The translations under genes and the position numbers were made by a program. Shown in pieces: positions 1 to 6,095 of a stretch of DNA of 7,237 bases. The stretch comes from Syntrophomonas sp. UBA5288 (GTDB lineage Bacteria > Bacillota > Syntrophomonadia > Syntrophomonadales > Syntrophomonadaceae), in NCBI GenBank assembly GCA_002408445.1, contig DHSK01000137.1:1-7237 (forward strand), in the 5' to 3' direction. The notes under the pieces were generated by a model. That model ran no database searches, had not been told where the DNA came from, and saw only the letters and a list, made by a program, of their open reading frames with translations. Positions within the stretch are counted from its first letter, which is position 1; every line of letters starts with the position of its first letter.

Positions 1-320
1 TGCTTATGGCTACCATTGTGAAGCCGAAACTTTTGCTTCTGGATGAGCACACGGCTGCATTGGACCCGTCCATAGCCAAAAAAGTGCTGCAATTGACCCG
101 GGATATCGTAGCTGAACACAAATTGTGCACCCTGATGGTGACCCATAATATGAAAGCAGCATTGGAGTTCGGCAGCCGAACAATTATGATGCACCAGGGA
201 AAAATAATGCTCGATATTAAAGGCCAGGAAAGAGAAAACATGACGGTGGAAAGATTGATTGAACAATTCGGACACCAGAGTGGTACGGAGCTGGATAATG
301 ACCGGATGCTGTTGAGCTAG
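1..320 (+). CDS. ABC transporter ATP-binding protein, C-terminal part (TrpX-associated / COG1101 type)
   Basis: This is the last ~106 codons of an ABC ATPase; the 5' part lies outside the window. The frame is open from the window edge (a Leu codon at 3-5 precedes the Met codon at 6), so the ATG at 6 is internal and not a start. The visible part carries Walker B and D-loop in LLLLDEHTAALDP and the H-loop in LMVTHN; Walker A and the signature motif are missing because of the window edge. His in place of the usual Pro after Asp-Glu is, from memory, typical of the uncharacterised COG1101 ATPases that work with a TrpX-type periplasmic-binding protein (COG2984) and a permease (COG4120), so I assign it there. 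Substrate unknown; amino acids or related compounds are the usual guess. It acts at the inner face of the membrane. The gene ends at TAG 318-320 with no hairpin immediately after; the nearest terminator is at 626-657. Family call fairly sure, substrate not. Confidence 0.82.
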   Translation, partial: LMATIVKPKLLLLDEHTAALDPSIAKKVLQLTRDIVAEHKLCTLMVTHNMKAALEFGSRTIMMHQGKIMLDIKGQERENMTVERLIEQFGHQSGTELDNDRMLLS

Positions 321-390
321 TTAATTCAGCTCTCAGTACTCGCAGGCGGTTCTTATGCTTGGCTTTTAGAAAATGATTTGCCTATGGAGG

Positions 391-609
391 CCGGCGGTGA
401 GGCATAGCCCGTTTGCTCCATGCTCCGGCAGTGGAAACACCAACGGCTCATTGCGCGGCTGATGGGGCACCGCTCCTATTCACATCCGTGTTCAGAGTCG
501 CGCTCGCGGCGTCCATGCCGCTCGGCCCCATCCTCCGCTCAATTTCGCCGGGTGTTTCTCACCGCCTCCGCAAGTCGCGCCCTGACTATACCCCACCGCC
601 TACCGCCGG
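391..609. repeat. GC-rich non-coding element with nested inverted repeats (MITE-like or structured RNA)
   Basis: This fills most of the gene-free stretch between the ABC ATPase and the mod operon. It is visibly richer in G+C than its flanks, and I see no convincing gene in it. The ends form an inverted pair: CCGGCGGTGAGGC at 391-403 against GCCTACCGCCGG at 598-609, with one extra base on the left. Inside, 431-468 is an imperfect inverted copy of 525-562 (about 38 nt each), including perfect GATGGGGC (461-468) with GCCCCATC (525-532). Another perfect pair is GGCGGTGAG (393-401) with CTCACCGCC (558-566). A small hairpin, GCGGC (506-510) with GCCGC (517-521), sits near the centre. The DNA could fold into one long branched hairpin. 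I see no clear target-site duplication and cannot name a family. A MITE-like element, a dispersed intergenic repeat, or a structured RNA all fit. Confidence 0.6.
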
Positions 610-625
610 GAATAAGTTTTATAGC

Positions 626-657
626 AAAGGCTGGAAGAAATCAATCTTCCAGCCTTT
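626..657. terminator. Perfect 13-bp hairpin terminator between converging units
   Basis: The arms AAAGGCTGGAAGA (626-638) and TCTTCCAGCCTTT (645-657) pair perfectly around a 6-nt loop. On the plus strand a T-rich run (ATTTGTTTG) follows, as in a Rho-independent terminator. It lies 16 nt beyond the modC stop, so it probably also ends the leftward modABC transcript. On that strand the tail is less U-rich, so termination may be weaker in that direction. Confidence 0.85.
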
Positions 658-673
658 ATTTGTTTGACCGCTT

Positions 674-1741
674 TTAATTGGGAACAAAAAAGACATCTCC
701 TGGGTCTATGTATATATTGACGGGCGGTGGGAGATTTTTAATTATATCCCGTTGATCTTTGCTCACTTCCCATTGAATATGAAAATCACCCAATTTACCT
801 GGTTGGGATCCGATTTTGAGATAAAGCGTAGTGCGAAACGGTGCTTCGCTTTCCTCTGTGATCCATACGGGAAAACAGTTTTCCCGGCTGATGTCATCCG
901 CCAATTTTATATGATTTGCTCTTATGCCGGTAAAGCCTTGCTCTTGCTCGATCTTCATGTTGGTTTTGACCTGTATGCCCCAATCCGGGACCTCAACCAT
1001 ATGCTCCGATTTGCGAACGGCTGGGGCAATATTTTTGCATCCCGTGATTTTGGCTGTTTCCAGTGACGCCGGACTTTGAAATATTTCTTTCTTCAAGCCT
1101 AACGTCTCGACCCTGCCGGCATTTAACACCGCGATACGGTCGCACAGGCGATAGGCCTCCTCTATATTGTGGGTAACAAACAGGGTGTTTCCTTGAAATT
1201 CGTGGAGTGAGACCAGCATTTCCTTCATCATGTGAACTTTCAGGTGATTATCCAGGGCGGAAAAAGGCTCGTCCAGCAGCAGAAGCTCGGGTTCAACCGC
1301 CAGTGCCCGAGCCAGCGCCACGCGCTGCTGCTGCCCTCCTGAGATTTGAGCCGGATAGCGTTTTTCCATACCGGCCATATGAAACCGTTCCATCAATTCG
1401 ACTACTTTTTTATTTTTATCTGATTTGGATAATGCGTCCAGACCAAAAGCAATATTTTCAGCAATCGTCAGGTGAGGGAACAGAGCATAATTTTGAAACA
1501 GGAAACCGGCCTTCCTATCTCTCGGCGCCAAATTTATTTTTTGAGTGGAATCGTAAAAGGTTTTTTCGTTCAGGATGATTTTGCCTTCGTCAGGATTGAT
1601 CAGCCCGGCAATACAGTTCAAAAGCATGCTCTTTCCTGAACCGGAAGCACCCAATATCCCAATGATGCCTTGCTCGCAGGCCAGCTTGGCCTGTAAACTG
1701 AAGCCGGGCAGCTTTTTTTTGATGTCTATATATAATCCCAT
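674..1741 (-). CDS. modC: Molybdate/tungstate ABC transporter ATP-binding protein ModC
   Basis: This ATPase powers molybdate (or tungstate) import, working as a dimer on the cytoplasmic face of ModB. It has 355 aa from the chosen ATG. In order: Walker A GASGSGKS (31-38), Q-loop Gln at 83, signature SGGQQQR (134-140), Walker B LLLLDEP (153-159), D-loop SALD (161-164) and H-loop His at 191. A C-terminal region of about 115 residues, with a segment reading TGIRANHIKLADD, looks like the TOBE/MOP regulatory domain typical of ModC. I chose the ATG at 1741 over an in-frame TTG at 1762 because GGGAGG sits 7 nt ahead of it and it starts one base after the modB stop, indicating translational coupling. 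It is the last gene of modABC, and the perfect hairpin at 626-657 follows. All nucleotide-binding motifs are intact. Mo versus W specificity cannot be read from this subunit. Confidence 0.93.
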   Translation of the reverse strand: MGLYIDIKKKLPGFSLQAKLACEQGIIGILGASGSGKSMLLNCIAGLINPDEGKIILNEKTFYDSTQKINLAPRDRKAGFLFQNYALFPHLTIAENIAFGLDALSKSDKNKKVVELMERFHMAGMEKRYPAQISGGQQQRVALARALAVEPELLLLDEPFSALDNHLKVHMMKEMLVSLHEFQGNTLFVTHNIEEAYRLCDRIAVLNAGRVETLGLKKEIFQSPASLETAKITGCKNIAPAVRKSEHMVEVPDWGIQVKTNMKIEQEQGFTGIRANHIKLADDISRENCFPVWITEESEAPFRTTLYLKIGSQPGKLGDFHIQWEVSKDQRDIIKNLPPPVNIYIDPGDVFFVPN

Positions 1742-1742
1742 G

Positions 1743-2429
1743 TTATTTCCTCCCGGCGCCAAGTTTTAATTTGCTTTGGGCGCTATTCCAATAATTCATC
1801 AATACAATGACGGTCAGGGAAATAGCCAGAATAATCAGTACCCAGATTAAGGCGACTCTCATGTCACCGCCCAGGGTGGCGAAATAAATAGCAATTGGTA
1901 TCGTCTGCGTTTGGCCGGGAATACTTCCTGCCACCATCAGGGTGGCACCAAATTCGCCCATTGACCTGGCAAAGGAAAGAGCGGTGGCGGCTGCTATGCC
2001 GGGCCAGGCCAGGGGGACTGATACGCGCCAGAATACCTTCCATTCTGAAACGCCCAAAGTCCTGGCGGCATTGAGAATATTGGCATCGATTTGTTCGAAA
2101 GCACCTCTCGAAGTTTTATACATCAGGGGAAATGCGACTACTACTGATGCGATGACTGCCGCATACCACGAAAAAATTATATTTACGCCGAACAGGTTCA
2201 GAAATTTGCCTACCGGGCCATGTTTACCGATCAATAATAGGATGCCAAAACCTGCCACGGTTGGAGGGAGGACAAGCGGCAGGGTGAAGATTCCGTCCAG
2301 CAATCCCTGCCACCTGCCTCTGTAATTGGTCATCCACCATGCTATGGAAAGTCCCAGAAAAAAGACGATGATAGTTGCGATAAAAGTTACTTTGATAGAA
2401 ATCCATGCCGGGGATAAATCAAAATTCAT
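1743..2429 (-). CDS. modB: Molybdate/tungstate ABC transporter permease ModB
   Basis: This is the membrane channel subunit of the molybdate importer: 228 aa, the usual ModB length. Hydrophobic segments lie at about residues 11-31, 48-68, 86-106, 143-165 and 190-212, fitting a five- or six-helix permease. The stretch LPLVLPPTVAGFGILLL (50-66) is highly characteristic of ModB. The EAA-type coupling loop that docks to ModC is seen around residues 119-143 (NAARTLGVSEW, then a Pro-rich end). A GGAG motif 8 nt before the ATG supports the start. The gene lies 31 bp downstream of modA and its TAA is one base before the modC ATG, so the three genes form one transcription unit. No frameshift or missing segment is apparent. 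Family certain; metal choice (Mo or W) not resolved. Confidence 0.95.
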   Translation of the reverse strand: MNFDLSPAWISIKVTFIATIIVFFLGLSIAWWMTNYRGRWQGLLDGIFTLPLVLPPTVAGFGILLLIGKHGPVGKFLNLFGVNIIFSWYAAVIASVVVAFPLMYKTSRGAFEQIDANILNAARTLGVSEWKVFWRVSVPLAWPGIAAATALSFARSMGEFGATLMVAGSIPGQTQTIPIAIYFATLGGDMRVALIWVLIILAISLTVIVLMNYWNSAQSKLKLGAGRK

Positions 2430-2460
2430 GGCGATTACTCCATAACTTTATTTAAAACAT

Positions 2461-3594
2461 TTATAAAACTTCAAAACCATATTTATCAAAAACGGCTTTA
2501 GCTTTAGCTGAGGTCAGGAAATTCAGGAAATCCCTTGAAGCAGTATAATTATTGGTTGATTTAATAAGCGCTGCCGGGTATACAATAGGGGTATGAGACG
2601 CTTCCGAGGCGGTTGCGATAGTAGTGACTTTAGTTGAAATTTTGGCATCGGTCAGGTATACTACGCCTGCATCAACATTGCCGGTCTCGACCCAGTTCAG
2701 TACTTGCTTAACATCCTGGGCATAGACTACTTTTGCTTTTACTTTATCCATAATGTTCAGGTAGGTAAACACATTTTCGGCATACTTCCCGGCGGGAACA
2801 GTTTGGGGTTCTCCCAAAGCAATCTTCTTAATGGAAGAATCGGATGCTACAACGGAAAAACTACTGTTGACCGGGACTTTTGAGCCAATGGGGACAACCA
2901 GGACGAGTTTGTTGCCCAGCACGTTCCTTACCGTGTTGTCAATTAAAAGGCCTTTATTCTTTAAAGTATCCATGTTAGAGGTAGCGGCGGAGAAAAATAG
3001 ATCAACATCCGCACCCTGCTCGATTTGTTTTTGCAATGTACCTGATCCTGCGAAGTTGATAGTCAGGGTTGTCTTGGGTTTTTCTTGCAGATATAAGTCT
3101 TTTACCTCGGTTAATGCATCTTTTAAGCTTGCTGCCGCAGCTATAGTCAGATTGACTTTGGTGGTGATATCGGCGGCGATAGTACCATCTTTGGCCGTGG
3201 CACTGACTCCGTACCCCATGGCATTGGCTATCGACCTTACCGGAATATAAATCCGGCCGTTTTGGTTGACTGCCGTTGTGTCCATGGTAATAGTTCCATA
3301 AGCGGTAGTGATTTCATTTGAACCCATTTTGACCTTGATCGTTCCATCAATTATGGCGGTTTGGGTATTTTGGTCCCAGGAAACTTTTGCCCCGAGTTTT
3401 TCCGCAATAACCCGGATGGGCGCTTGCAGCCGGTTGGCTGAATCGATAAAAGGGGTTCCATACGCAGACGAAATTGAAATAGGATTGCCGTCAAAGGAAA
3501 CGATGGGTTTGGTTGCCGCTGATGCCGGAATGGACATACCAAAAAGTAATGCCAGCATAGTGCTCAACACTAACAATTTTTTAAACAGTTTCAC
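2461..3594 (-). CDS. modA: Molybdate-binding protein ModA fused to an N-terminal copper-amine-oxidase-like stalk domain
   Basis: This is the extracellular substrate-binding subunit of the transporter: 377 aa, roughly 120 longer than ordinary ModA. Residues 1-27 are a Sec signal peptide (Lys-rich start, hydrophobic core, SIPASA before the cut) with no lipobox Cys. Residues ~33-145 match the Cu_amine_oxidN1 (stalk) domain, with the paired motifs APIRVIAEKLGAKVSWD and IPVRSIANAMGYGV. Residues ~147-377 are ModA: AAAASLKDAL at 152-161, NFAGSGTLQKQIEQGADVDL at 180-199, PAGKYAENV around 267-275 and GVVYLTDA at 310-317. By alignment from memory, S156, S184, A268 and Y313 correspond to oxyanion-contact positions. 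The start is GTG, set by AAAGGAGG with a 6-nt spacer. It is first in modABC, with a promoter at 3769-3797. The fusion may replace lipid anchoring in a Gram-positive cell; this is inference. Confidence 0.92.
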   Translation of the reverse strand: MKLFKKLLVLSTMLALLFGMSIPASAATKPIVSFDGNPISISSAYGTPFIDSANRLQAPIRVIAEKLGAKVSWDQNTQTAIIDGTIKVKMGSNEITTAYGTITMDTTAVNQNGRIYIPVRSIANAMGYGVSATAKDGTIAADITTKVNLTIAAAASLKDALTEVKDLYLQEKPKTTLTINFAGSGTLQKQIEQGADVDLFFSAATSNMDTLKNKGLLIDNTVRNVLGNKLVLVVPIGSKVPVNSSFSVVASDSSIKKIALGEPQTVPAGKYAENVFTYLNIMDKVKAKVVYAQDVKQVLNWVETGNVDAGVVYLTDAKISTKVTTIATASEASHTPIVYPAALIKSTNNYTASRDFLNFLTSAKAKAVFDKYGFEVL

Positions 3595-3762
3595 AATATT
3601 CCTCCTTTTGTTTCAATTTCAATAATTAGCTACCATATAACAACCTTTATTATCACCTCGCTTTAAACAGTTACCCGGCAGGATTCGACTGCAAAACAAA
3701 ACTAAACAAAAAAAGAACAAAAGTAATTACATGATCAGACAAAAACTAACTTAAAATAACTT
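3595..3762 (-). other. Long AT/T-rich 5' leader of modABC
   Basis: This is the predicted untranslated leader between the promoter and the modA GTG. On the transcribed strand it is rich in T with several runs of TTTTG. It contains a small hairpin at 3678-3692 (GCAG/CTGC stem, 7-nt loop TCGAATC) that resembles a tRNA T-arm, and ends in the strong AAAGGAGG site. I looked for conserved parts of the molybdenum-cofactor riboswitch and did not recognise any. No terminator-like hairpin with a U tract is evident. Whether it has a regulatory role is unknown. Confidence 0.35.
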
Positions 3763-3768
3763 ATTAAT

Positions 3769-3797
3769 ATGTTAAATTAAGATGCAATTACTGTCAA
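3769..3797 (-). promoter_or_regulatory. Predicted sigma-A promoter of modABC
   Basis: On the minus strand a perfect -35 TTGACA (3797-3792) and a -10-like TAACAT (3774-3769, 4 of 6 matches) are separated by exactly 17 bp. Transcription would begin near 3762, about 165 nt before the modA GTG. No second stretch in 3600-3830 on this strand looks better. I found no clear ModE-type palindrome over the promoter. Confidence 0.6.
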
Positions 3798-3831
3798 TGA
3801 TGGTGGCCTAATACATGAAAGGAATTAATAA

Positions 3832-4224
3832 CTATACCTGAAAAAAGATTTGGAGATTTGGGTGGCCGATAAACAGGAGGAAATGATCCGGACTATAGAA
3901 GCTAAGATGAAAAGCAGGACATGCAGTGAATGGACAGAATTCTTCGCGGATGACGATATTTGTTTTGCTCCCGTTCTGAATCTGCAGGAGATGAGTGAGC
4001 ACCCCCAGGTAAAAGCCAGAAATATGATAATGACGGTGGAGAATTTTAAAGATACCGGAAAAGACCTGATGATTATGGGGAACCCCATAAAATTATCAGA
4101 TACTCCGGCCATAGTTAAAAATAAATTTGCCGAAATAGGACAAAACACGGACGAAATTTTACAGCAACTGGGGTATAGCCGGGATGCCATTGACCGGCTC
4201 AGAGCCGAGAAAGCCATTAAATAG
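3832..4224 (+). pseudogene. C-terminal remnant of a CoA-transferase family III (CaiB/AMACR-like) gene
   Basis: About 130 codons are open from just after a stop at 3829-3831 to TAG 4222-4224. The protein matches only the C-terminal third of CaiB/BaiF and alpha-methylacyl-CoA racemase proteins, which move CoA between acyl groups or epimerise acyl-CoAs and are normally ~350-400 aa. Recognisable pieces are RTCSEWTEFFADDDICFAPV, the HPQVKARNMI segment, and the C-terminal pattern GQNTDEILQQLGYSRDAIDRL. The catalytic Asp and the CoA-binding N-terminal domain are absent. No start with a sensible ribosome binding site exists: the TTG at 3850 has none, and the ATG at 3883 has GGAGG only 2 nt away. Upstream DNA is the AT-rich modA promoter with no homology in other frames. 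The best reading is a 5'-deleted pseudogene whose coding sequence has not yet accumulated stops. A short independently translated protein is possible but unlikely. Confidence 0.75.
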
Positions 4225-4244
4225 CTAAACCAGTCTTTGCAAAT

Positions 4245-4270
4245 AGAGTACGGGCCCGGGCTCGTACTCT
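4245..4270. terminator. Hairpin terminator after the CoA-transferase remnant
   Basis: AGAGTACG (4245-4252) pairs with CGTACTCT (4263-4270), and the stem continues inward through a G-T wobble and G-C pairs. It lies 20 nt after the remnant's stop and is followed on the plus strand by GGTCTTTTCT, a modest U tract. Reading leftward it lies beyond the hotdog gene's stop, so it may serve both converging genes. Survival of the terminator fits an old, once functional gene. Confidence 0.7.
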
Positions 4271-4327
4271 GGTCTTTTCTGCTTTGAAAGCGGGCCTTAA
4301 GGGCCTGCCCTACCAGATCCGGGATGC

Positions 4328-4348
4328 CTGTGTTCGCACAGACCTTTT
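4328..4348 (+). terminator. Small UUCG-tetraloop hairpin followed by T's
   Basis: CTGTG (4328-4332) and CACAG (4337-4341) close a TTCG loop, and ACCTTTT follows. This is a short but stable-looking hairpin resembling a weak secondary terminator for rightward transcription entering the end of the hotdog gene. The stem is only 5 bp, so function is uncertain. Confidence 0.4.
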
Positions 4349-4363
4349 GCAGAGAGCTGAAAA

Positions 4364-4840
4364 CTAGCCAAATTTGGGAGGAAGAGTCTTATTGGCTGAC
4401 CTTGCTATCTGGTCGATGGTTTGCAATCCTCTGGTCAGCAATAATTTGGAATGGCCATAGGCCAGAATTTTGCTATTTTCATCAGCGATAGTGGCTTCGG
4501 CCAGGCCGATCGTAGTGCCGCATTTAACCCGCTCTCCAATAATGGTCAGTTCACCGGCCTTAACCGAAGCCAGATTGCTCACATTCACATCCAGGGTGAT
4601 TAACCCGGTATTTTCCTCCAATTCACCGTATACGGCCCAGTAGGCAGCCGCGTCAATCAAAGATGCATAAACTCCGCCCTGAACTGCCCCATAAGGGGAT
4701 AAATGCCGGATGGAGATATTCATTTTGAGCAAGGAATATCCGATTTTTATATCTTTCAACGTCATAGCCAGCAGTTGAAAATAGGGGCTGGAGTTGACCA
4801 GTTTCATTAATTGCTCCACGTGTTGGCGGTTTAGTTTCAA
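4364..4840 (-). CDS. PaaI-like hotdog-fold thioesterase
   Basis: A 158-aa protein of the PaaI/YbgC-type hotdog family, which hydrolyses acyl-CoA or aryl-CoA thioesters in the cytoplasm as dimers or tetramers. The core motif is at residues 46-66, HLSPYGAVQGG then VYASLIDAAA, matching the family's H-x-N/S-x-x-G-x-x-H-G-G-x-x-x-x-L-x-D pattern. Asp63 (general-base position of the family) is present, but the usual His of HGG is Gln54. A later LDVNVSNLASVKAGELTI stretch corresponds to the family's central strands, and GHSKLLLTRG to the last strand. The start is TTG, preceded by AGGAGG with an 8-nt spacer. The gene stands alone, converging on the CoA-transferase remnant and diverging from degV. Substrate is not predictable. 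A thioesterase is most likely; an acyl-binding regulator without catalysis is possible because of the His change. Confidence 0.85.
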   Translation of the reverse strand: MKLNRQHVEQLMKLVNSSPYFQLLAMTLKDIKIGYSLLKMNISIRHLSPYGAVQGGVYASLIDAAAYWAVYGELEENTGLITLDVNVSNLASVKAGELTIIGERVKCGTTIGLAEATIADENSKILAYGHSKLLLTRGLQTIDQIARSANKTLPPKFG

Positions 4841-4923
4841 GTTATTCCCCTCCTGTTAAATTAAATTATGCTGCTCTGATGAAATTATCACCTGCGTCAA
4901 AATATTTTTATTTTAAAAAGGAT

Positions 4924-4975
4924 GCAGACTGCCTGGTTTTCCACTCTCGTTCTCTTGCCCGAGTCTGCCAGGCAG
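4924..4975. other. Overlapping inverted repeats with two mutually exclusive pairings
   Basis: GCAGACT (4924-4930) can pair with AGTCTGC (4962-4968), while CTGCCTGG (4929-4936) can pair with CCAGGCAG (4968-4975). The two stems share bases on both sides, so only one can form at a time. The right side also has its own near-palindrome CTGCCAGGCAG (4965-4975). It lies between the divergent hotdog gene and degV, about 260 bp before degV and upstream of the promoters I see for it. No gene fits here; the role is unknown. Confidence 0.35.
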
Positions 4976-5099
4976 GGATTGCGACGGTTCCCTGATTTAT
5001 TACCGTCTGCGGTTACAGAGTGAACGGTTCCACTTGCTTTATCTCTTGCTCTTACGTGATCAAAATGCCGGCTTTCTGTTGAGCAGAAGCTTCAAACGG
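4976..5099. other. Gene-free stretch with short repeats
   Basis: This part of the hotdog-degV interval holds two copies of ACGGTTCC (4984-4991 and 5024-5031), exactly 40 bp apart, and a GACGG/CCGTC inverted pair (4983-4987 with 5003-5007). A possible 63-codon frame at 5034-5225 has no ribosome binding site and no recognisable similarity, so I do not call it. No RNA gene is recognised. Confidence 0.3.
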
Positions 5100-5128
5100 T
5101 TGTTTCAGTCCGGATGTAAAGCTATAAT
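5100..5128 (+). promoter_or_regulatory. Candidate distal promoter of degV
   Basis: A perfect -10 TATAAT (5123-5128) has TTGTTT (5100-5105; three of six matches) 17 bp upstream. Transcription would start near 5135 and give a leader of about 100 nt before the degV ATG. Confidence 0.5.
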
Positions 5129-5138
5129 GGACTCGTTA

Positions 5139-5168
5139 TTGCAAATGAAAACGATATATTGTAATATA
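5139..5168 (+). promoter_or_regulatory. Candidate proximal degV promoter with overlapping palindrome
   Basis: TTGCAA (5139-5144) and TAATAT (5162-5167) are 17 bp apart, each matching four of six consensus bases. The -10 lies inside a perfect AT palindrome, TATATT-GT-AATATA (5155-5168), which could be a repressor site. AT-rich palindromes also arise by chance, so this is tentative. Confidence 0.35.
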
Positions 5169-5237
5169 CATACAAAATTGGCAATAAATATCATAGCATT
5201 TACACATATTGAATCAAATAGATGAGGAGTGGTTGTA

Positions 5238-6077
5238 ATGAGCATCAAAATTATTACTGATAACTGCTGCGACCTCCCCCGGGAGTTGCTGGATGAATAT
5301 GGTATTACAGTTGTGCCGTTAGGAGTGAGATTTGGGGACGAAATAATTCCTGCTGATAAATTTGATAATAGGGCGTTTTATGCCAGAATGGAGCAATCTG
5401 CATGCTTGCCCAGCACTAATCAGCCTGCGCCGGGAGATTTTTTAACAGAATACAATAAAGCTATAGAAAATAATCAGGAAGTAATAAGCATACACCTTTC
5501 TTCCGGTATATCAGGAACCGTACAGGCTGCCACCCTGGCGGCAGGAATGGTCCAACAGGGTGAAATCCATGTGGTAGATACACTGAAAGCCTCAGTGGGT
5601 CAGGGGTTATTGGTATTGGAAGCGGCCCGCCGGGCTGCTCGCGGAGAAAAAGTGGCTGACATACTTAAGCATATGGAGGAAATGAAACGGCATCTGCGCT
5701 GTATTTTCGTGGTGGGAAATCTGGATGCTTTAATAAAAGGCGGCCGGTTATCCCGGGTCAAAGCCCTGGTAGCAGTAAAACTGGACATTAAGCCCGTTCT
5801 GCACATGGACCCGGAAGGGAAAATTGTCCCCCTTGACCGTGCCCGCGGACACAAAGGTGCTCGCAAAAGGCTGCTGGAGATTATGGAAAGCCTGGGTTCC
5901 GGGCTGGACCGTCAGACGATAGGAATTTGCCACAGCGCCTGCCTGGAAGATGCTGAATATTTGCAACAGACTATTAACGACCGCTTTGGCTCCCGGGAGA
6001 TTATCATTGGGGAAATCGGTCCGGTCATTGGTTCACATGTAGGACCGGGAACCTTTTCGGTTTTTTTCGAGGACTAA
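5238..6077 (+). CDS. DegV family fatty-acid-binding protein
   Basis: A 279-aa protein of usual DegV length. DegV/FakB proteins bind a long-chain fatty acid; in Staphylococcus and relatives they present it to the kinase FakA for phosphorylation and use in phospholipid synthesis. The N-terminal EDD fold begins IKIITDNCCDLP (residues 3-14), where Cys-Cys replaces the more usual Ser/Thr. PSTNQPAPGDF (58-68) and LSSGISGT (87-94) hold the Ser/Thr residues expected to contact the carboxylate. Later come VVDTLKASVGQGLLVLEAAR, KGGRLSRVKAL, LDIKPVLHMDPEGKI and the C-terminal GPVIGSHVGPGTFSVFF, all classic DegV landmarks. I chose ATG 5238 over GTG 5229 because GAGGAG ends 8 nt before it, while the GTG overlaps that site. 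No FakA-like gene is visible here, so the partner is elsewhere or the role differs. Expressed from its own promoter region (5100-5168). Confidence 0.93.
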   Translation: MSIKIITDNCCDLPRELLDEYGITVVPLGVRFGDEIIPADKFDNRAFYARMEQSACLPSTNQPAPGDFLTEYNKAIENNQEVISIHLSSGISGTVQAATLAAGMVQQGEIHVVDTLKASVGQGLLVLEAARRAARGEKVADILKHMEEMKRHLRCIFVVGNLDALIKGGRLSRVKALVAVKLDIKPVLHMDPEGKIVPLDRARGHKGARKRLLEIMESLGSGLDRQTIGICHSACLEDAEYLQQTINDRFGSREIIIGEIGPVIGSHVGPGTFSVFFED

Positions 6078-6095
6078 TTCTCTCAATCTCTTCCG

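Noticed and set aside
413..677. Two overlapping plus-strand reading frames of 84-85 codons
   Set aside because: They run through the inverted-repeat element and terminator hairpin, have no ribosome binding site, and encode low-complexity Arg/Ser/Pro-rich peptides with no family resemblance.
1741..1762. Longer modC start (TTG at 1762)
   Set aside because: It would overlap modB by about 20 bp and lacks a ribosome binding site; the ATG at 1741 has GGGAGG at proper spacing.
3670..3695. tRNA gene or tRNA fragment in the modA leader
   Set aside because: Only a T-arm-like hairpin (4-bp stem, TCGAATC loop) is present; no acceptor, D or anticodon arms were found around it.
3600..3830. ModE operator or molybdenum-cofactor riboswitch
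   Set aside because: I could not find the paired ModE half-sites nor the conserved riboswitch stretches; a few TATAT-like words in AT-rich DNA are not enough.
3825..4217. 130-codon minus-strand frame opposite the CoA-transferase remnant
   Set aside because: Antisense shadow; the plus-strand frame has clear CaiB-family similarity and this one has none.
5034..5225. 63-codon plus-strand frame before degV
   Set aside because: It overlaps the degV promoters and has no ribosome binding site or recognisable similarity; base composition is that of the intergenic DNA.
5229..5237. GTG at 5229 as degV start
   Set aside because: It overlaps the GAGGAG site that serves the ATG at 5238.
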